In this document: in pieces, positions 6,957-9,280 of the stretch | How positions within the stretch are numbered: position 1 is the stretch's first letter | Layout of the letters: every line of letters begins with the position of its first letter | DNA from: Candidatus Aenigmatarchaeota archaeon | GTDB lineage: Archaea > EX4484-52 > B79-G9 | Length of the DNA: 9,280 nucleotides | NCBI GenBank assembly: GCA_023142905.1 | Contig: JAGLIP010000024.1 | Location: forward strand, 1-9,280 | Reading direction: 5' to 3' | Notes under the pieces: generated by a model | Seen by the model: the letters and a program-made list of their open reading frames with translations, nothing else | Databases searched by the model: none | Told to the model about the DNA's origin: nothing | Position numbers and translations under genes: made by a program

Positions 6957-7007
6957 ACTTTCCAATAATGCCGGGAGTTAAACATCTATCAGTGACGAAG
7001 GATTGGT

Positions 7008-8255
7008 TTGGTGGAGAAAAACACACACCCTGAAGAAAAAAAATTCAATAATCTAGGCATACCAACAGACCTTGAAGGCCCTTGGGTCACAAACGACCAC
7101 GCATATGAGGTCGCAAAACTTCTAAATGACTTTGGGCTTAGCAAAAAATTTGGCGAAAATCTATTTGAGATTCTAAGCGCATACGATGACTATCTATACT
7201 TCACAGAAAAGCGCGAATGCTACAACCCGGGAAGCACATTAGCGCTTATTGCTCCTTTTCTTCTTGCTTTTGGCATAACAGATAAACAGATAACCGAAGT
7301 TGCAGAAAAAAACATAACTTTCATTCCGGACGCAAAAGAAACTCTTGATGTAATGGAAAATTTAGGACTAACGCCATGCATCATAAGCACAAGCTACGAG
7401 CAGTATGTGGATGCGGTTGCAGAAAGGCTTGAAATTCCACCGGATGACAACATATACAGGACACACAAAACACCTTTTCCCATTGACACATATGCCGAAA
7501 TAATCAAAGAAGAAAACAAAGAACTTGCAAAAAATTTAGCAAAAAAGATAACAACACTCAAAAAACTAGACATTGAAGCGAGTACAACAGAAGAAGATTT
7601 AAACGATGATGACCGAGAAACAATAAAAAAACTGAATGATATTTTTGAGGAATTAAAAGAAAAAGGATACCGTCAGGTTCTAAATGAAGTAAAACCCAAC
7701 GGCGGCCCGCTAAAATACGAATCACTCGTAAAAGTAATGAAATACACCAATATGACACCAGAACAAATGGTAGCAATTGGGGATTCCATCACAGACGAAG
7801 ACATGTTCAAAAATACACGCAAAAATAACGGTATTGCAATCTCATTTAACGGCAACAGCTTTGCGCTTGAAGAAGCAGACATAGCCATTGTATCAGACAC
7901 AACCGCAGTAACAGGTGTTCTTGTTGATGTATATCATTCAGCTATTGAAAAATTCAAAGAAGAAGGAATAAAAAACTTATACGAAAAAGCGCGTGAAAAA
8001 CTAAAAGAAGTTGTTAAAAACTGGGACAATGACACACTTAACAGCCTTGAAACTCTAAAAAATGAAGGCTTTATTCACAATGAAATGTATGCACTTTACT
8101 GCAATACCCTACAGAATATACCAAAAGGAAAAACAGCAGAAGTCTATTGGCTAAGAGATGATTCAGACAACAAAATAGACAACTACAAACACATTCTTGA
8201 TTTAAGTGTAATAAAGCGAAAACAAGTAAGGGATGCAGTAGGGAATCTAGGATAA
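7008..8255 (+). CDS. HAD-superfamily phosphatase-like protein, resembles the EhaR group
   Basis: The 415-residue cytosolic protein has HAD motifs in order. Motif I is T20-D21-L-E-G-P, with D21 as the likely nucleophile and Glu at the +2 position in place of the usual Asp. Motif II is I126-S-T-S. The lysine region is G233-P-L-K236. Motif IV is A256-I-G-D-S-I-T-D-E-D with D259 and D263. D-x-E-G-P followed by N29-D and a later Y59-D-D-Y-L resembles archaeal proteins annotated as energy-converting hydrogenase A subunit R; that resemblance is from memory. Residues 165-225 form a charged helical cap, and a helical tail follows motif IV (310-415). The start is TTG 7008 or GTG 7011, with AAGGA at 6998-7002 five or eight bases before; no ATG is available. 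It diverges from ftr. The substrate is unknown; no hydrogenase genes are adjacent. Confidence 0.8.
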   Translation: MVEKNTHPEEKKFNNLGIPTDLEGPWVTNDHAYEVAKLLNDFGLSKKFGENLFEILSAYDDYLYFTEKRECYNPGSTLALIAPFLLAFGITDKQITEVAEKNITFIPDAKETLDVMENLGLTPCIISTSYEQYVDAVAERLEIPPDDNIYRTHKTPFPIDTYAEIIKEENKELAKNLAKKITTLKKLDIEASTTEEDLNDDDRETIKKLNDIFEELKEKGYRQVLNEVKPNGGPLKYESLVKVMKYTNMTPEQMVAIGDSITDEDMFKNTRKNNGIAISFNGNSFALEEADIAIVSDTTAVTGVLVDVYHSAIEKFKEEGIKNLYEKAREKLKEVVKNWDNDTLNSLETLKNEGFIHNEMYALYCNTLQNIPKGKTAEVYWLRDDSDNKIDNYKHILDLSVIKRKQVRDAVGNLG

Positions 8256-8267
8256 TTGCTTTTTCTC
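8256..8267 (+). terminator. T-rich tract after the HAD gene
   Basis: The stop codon is followed at once by TTGCTTTTTCTC, a run of five T with no stem. This would suit archaeal U-tract termination between this gene and the next promoter. Confidence 0.35.
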
Positions 8268-8283
8268 CCCAAAAAAACACAAA

Positions 8284-8295
8284 CTTATATAAATA
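8284..8295 (+). promoter_or_regulatory. TATA box of the RHH-nucleotidyltransferase gene
   Basis: CTTATATAAATA is a strong archaeal TATA box with an A-rich stretch upstream. Transcription should begin near 8315, leaving a leader of about 22 bases that contains GGTG (8328-8331), five bases before ATG. Confidence 0.65.
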
Positions 8296-8296
8296 A

Positions 8297-8324
8297 GTAA
8301 TACAAAGTATTACGCAATATTACG
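8297..8324. promoter_or_regulatory. Probable operator: inverted repeat plus a phased third half-site
   Basis: GTAATAC-AAA-GTATTAC (8297-8313) is a perfect 7-bp inverted repeat. TATTACG at 8308-8314 is repeated at 8318-8324, exactly ten bases on, so the half-sites lie on one face of the helix. The array sits between the TATA box and the start codon, over the predicted transcription start. Tandem sites spaced about one turn apart are typical of ribbon-helix-helix regulators, and the gene just downstream encodes one. Binding by that protein is inferred. Confidence 0.6.
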
Positions 8325-8336
8325 ATTGGTGTATTC

Positions 8337-9182
8337 ATGGGACAGAAACACAGAATTTCTTTAACACTCGATGAAGAGCTTGTAAAAAAAATAGACCAGT
8401 CAGTCGATGGGTTCATAATCAAGAACCGCTCAGACGCAATTGAAAAAATCATCGCCAATTATCTTGAAAAACAGAAAGTAAAGCAGGCAATAATTCTTTG
8501 CGGCGGCAAAGGCATTGGGAACCGCCCCCTGACACTCGATATGCCTGAAGCGATGCTTCCGATAAAAGAAAAACCAATATTGGAACACCTAATAACCCAC
8601 CTTAAAAACGAAGGGATTGAAGAAATCATTCTTGCCGTGGGCTACAAGCACGAAAAAATAATATCTTACTTTGGCAACGGCTTAAAATTCGGCATCAACA
8701 TAAAATACCTGATAGAAAAAGAGCCATTGGGAACTGCAGGTGCAATTCTCCAGGCAAAAGGCATGATAGACTCAACATTCCTTGTATTAAACGGTGATGT
8801 TGTTGGAAAAATCCCTGTAGAAGACATGCTTAAAACTCACAGGCAGACAAAAGCAAAAACAACAATAGCGCTTACAACAACAGACAATCCTGAAGAATAC
8901 GGTGTGGTTCAGCTTCGGGGAACAACAATAACAGGATTTGTCGAAAAGCCGGATAAAGAAAAAGCAATGACAAACCTGATAAACGCAGGAGTATATTTAG
9001 CAGAGCCGAATATTTTTGAGACAATACAAAAAAACAGCAAAAAAGGAAAACTCATGCTAGAAGAACTGTTCGACATCCTAAGCAAAGAAGAGCTATTATC
9101 CGGATATGTTTACGACGGCTCTTGGTTTGATGTTTCAACAAAAGAAAAATACGAACGCGCGAAAAAAAGCGCGCATATTTGA
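8337..9182 (+). CDS. Ribbon-helix-helix DNA-binding domain fused to a nucleotidyltransferase domain with altered active site
   Basis: Residues 5-46 form a CopG/Arc-type ribbon-helix-helix domain (H5-R-I-S-L-T-L-D-E-E, then helices through N41-Y-L-E-K). From residue 50 a sugar-phosphate nucleotidyltransferase domain runs to the end (281), with L-C-G-G-K-G, P130-L-G-T-A-G, N152-G-D, Y188-G-V-V, F201-V-E-K-P, N216-A-G-V-Y and W263-F-D-V-S-T. The signature loop usually read G-x-G-T-R-L-R-P is here G57-K-G-I-G-N-R-P, so the conserved Arg is Gly. The usual P-K before L-L-P-I is P70-E71, so the conserved Lys is Glu. D154, K204 and D265 remain. This suggests ligand binding without normal catalysis, hence a sensor-regulator, though altered chemistry is possible. 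Start ATG 8337 follows GGTG by five bases. pgk follows after 15 bases in the same frame. The domain calls are firm; the role is inferred. Confidence 0.88.
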   Translation: MGQKHRISLTLDEELVKKIDQSVDGFIIKNRSDAIEKIIANYLEKQKVKQAIILCGGKGIGNRPLTLDMPEAMLPIKEKPILEHLITHLKNEGIEEIILAVGYKHEKIISYFGNGLKFGINIKYLIEKEPLGTAGAILQAKGMIDSTFLVLNGDVVGKIPVEDMLKTHRQTKAKTTIALTTTDNPEEYGVVQLRGTTITGFVEKPDKEKAMTNLINAGVYLAEPNIFETIQKNSKKGKLMLEELFDILSKEELLSGYVYDGSWFDVSTKEKYERAKKSAHI

Positions 9183-9187
9183 AAAAA

Positions 9188-9194
9188 AGGTGAT
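9188..9194 (+). promoter_or_regulatory. Shine-Dalgarno site deciding the pgk start
   Basis: AGGTGAT is followed by the spacer ATT and then ACG at 9198. The same layout (GTGAT, three bases, ATG) precedes the gene at 1204, which points to ACG as the pgk start in the place of a normal ATG. Confidence 0.55.
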
Positions 9195-9197
9195 ATT

Positions 9198-9280
9198 ACG
9201 ACATTCCTTACAATAGACGATATTGATGTAAACGGGAAAACCATCCTTGTGCGGCTCGACTTAAATTCGCCATTAGGTGA
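9198..9280 (+). CDS. pgk: Phosphoglycerate kinase, N-terminal fragment (runs off the window)
   Basis: Phosphoglycerate kinase interconverts 1,3-bisphosphoglycerate and 3-phosphoglycerate with ADP/ATP in glycolysis and gluconeogenesis. The visible frame reads T-F-L-T-I-D-D-I-D-V-N-G-K-T-I-L-V-R, then L-D-L-N-S-P-L-G. That matches the start of archaeal PGK, including the substrate-binding R-x-D-x-N-x-P segment. Only 27 codons are present. No ATG, GTG or TTG occurs in this frame after the stop at 9180-9182. The initiator is therefore ACG 9198, three bases after AGGTGAT, or less likely ATT 9195, which would touch the Shine-Dalgarno site. It lies 15 bases after the regulator-like fusion gene and is surely cotranscribed with it. 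Identity is confident despite the short fragment; a single-base sequencing error (ATG read as ACG) remains possible. Confidence 0.85.

Noticed and set aside
6968..7033. Short ATG frame overlapping the HAD start
   Set aside because: It has 21 codons, no ribosome site and no recognisable content, and lies in a different frame from the HAD protein.

Overview
This is an AT-rich archaeal chromosomal window. The evidence is a formylmethanofuran:H4MPT formyltransferase (ftr), the start of an archaeal-type phosphoglycerate kinase, TATA boxes of the ATTTAAATA type about 50-60 bases before several starts, and GGTG/GTGAT-type Shine-Dalgarno sites. A lineage that carries C1-pterin enzymes without an obvious methanogenesis cluster nearby would fit, for example an Altiarchaeota-like or other deep euryarchaeal group. 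That placement is inference and cannot be settled from 9.3 kb.

Layout. The left edge (1-468, minus) is a truncated B3/4-domain protein, related to the editing module of PheRS-beta. Positions 527-988 (minus) look like a small decayed or frameshifted gene. Next come a 472-residue orphan protein (1204-2622, plus) and an EamA/DMT-type ten-helix transporter (2655-3527, plus), probably one unit. Converging on these is a 50-residue small protein (3539-3691, minus). Upstream of it lie two adjacent palindromes and a TATA box (3836-3888). A multi-pass membrane protein gene (3918-4729, minus) is split by a one-base frameshift in a T run. A PfkB-family kinase (4913-5896, plus) converges with ftr (5906-6892, minus). 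ftr diverges from a HAD-superfamily protein resembling the EhaR group (7008-8255, plus), with a near-symmetric TATA element between them. The right end holds a ribbon-helix-helix/nucleotidyltransferase fusion (8337-9182, plus) followed within 15 bases by pgk (from about 9198, running off the window).

How the genes may work together. The most striking unit is the right end. An RHH DNA-binding domain is fused to a sugar-nucleotidyltransferase domain whose nucleotide-binding signature has lost the usual Arg and Lys, while the metal-binding Asp residues remain. Its own promoter carries a perfect 7-bp inverted repeat plus a further half-site one helical turn away, and the gene precedes pgk. The simplest reading is a metabolite-sensing autoregulator of central carbon metabolism made from a retired (or altered) nucleotidyltransferase. 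The pgk gene has no ATG, GTG or TTG in its frame between the preceding stop codon and the conserved N-terminus. Spacing from a good Shine-Dalgarno site points to ACG as the start. No tRNA, rRNA, CRISPR array, insertion sequence or origin was recognised. No gap between genes exceeds 300 bases if the decayed gene at 527-988 is counted.
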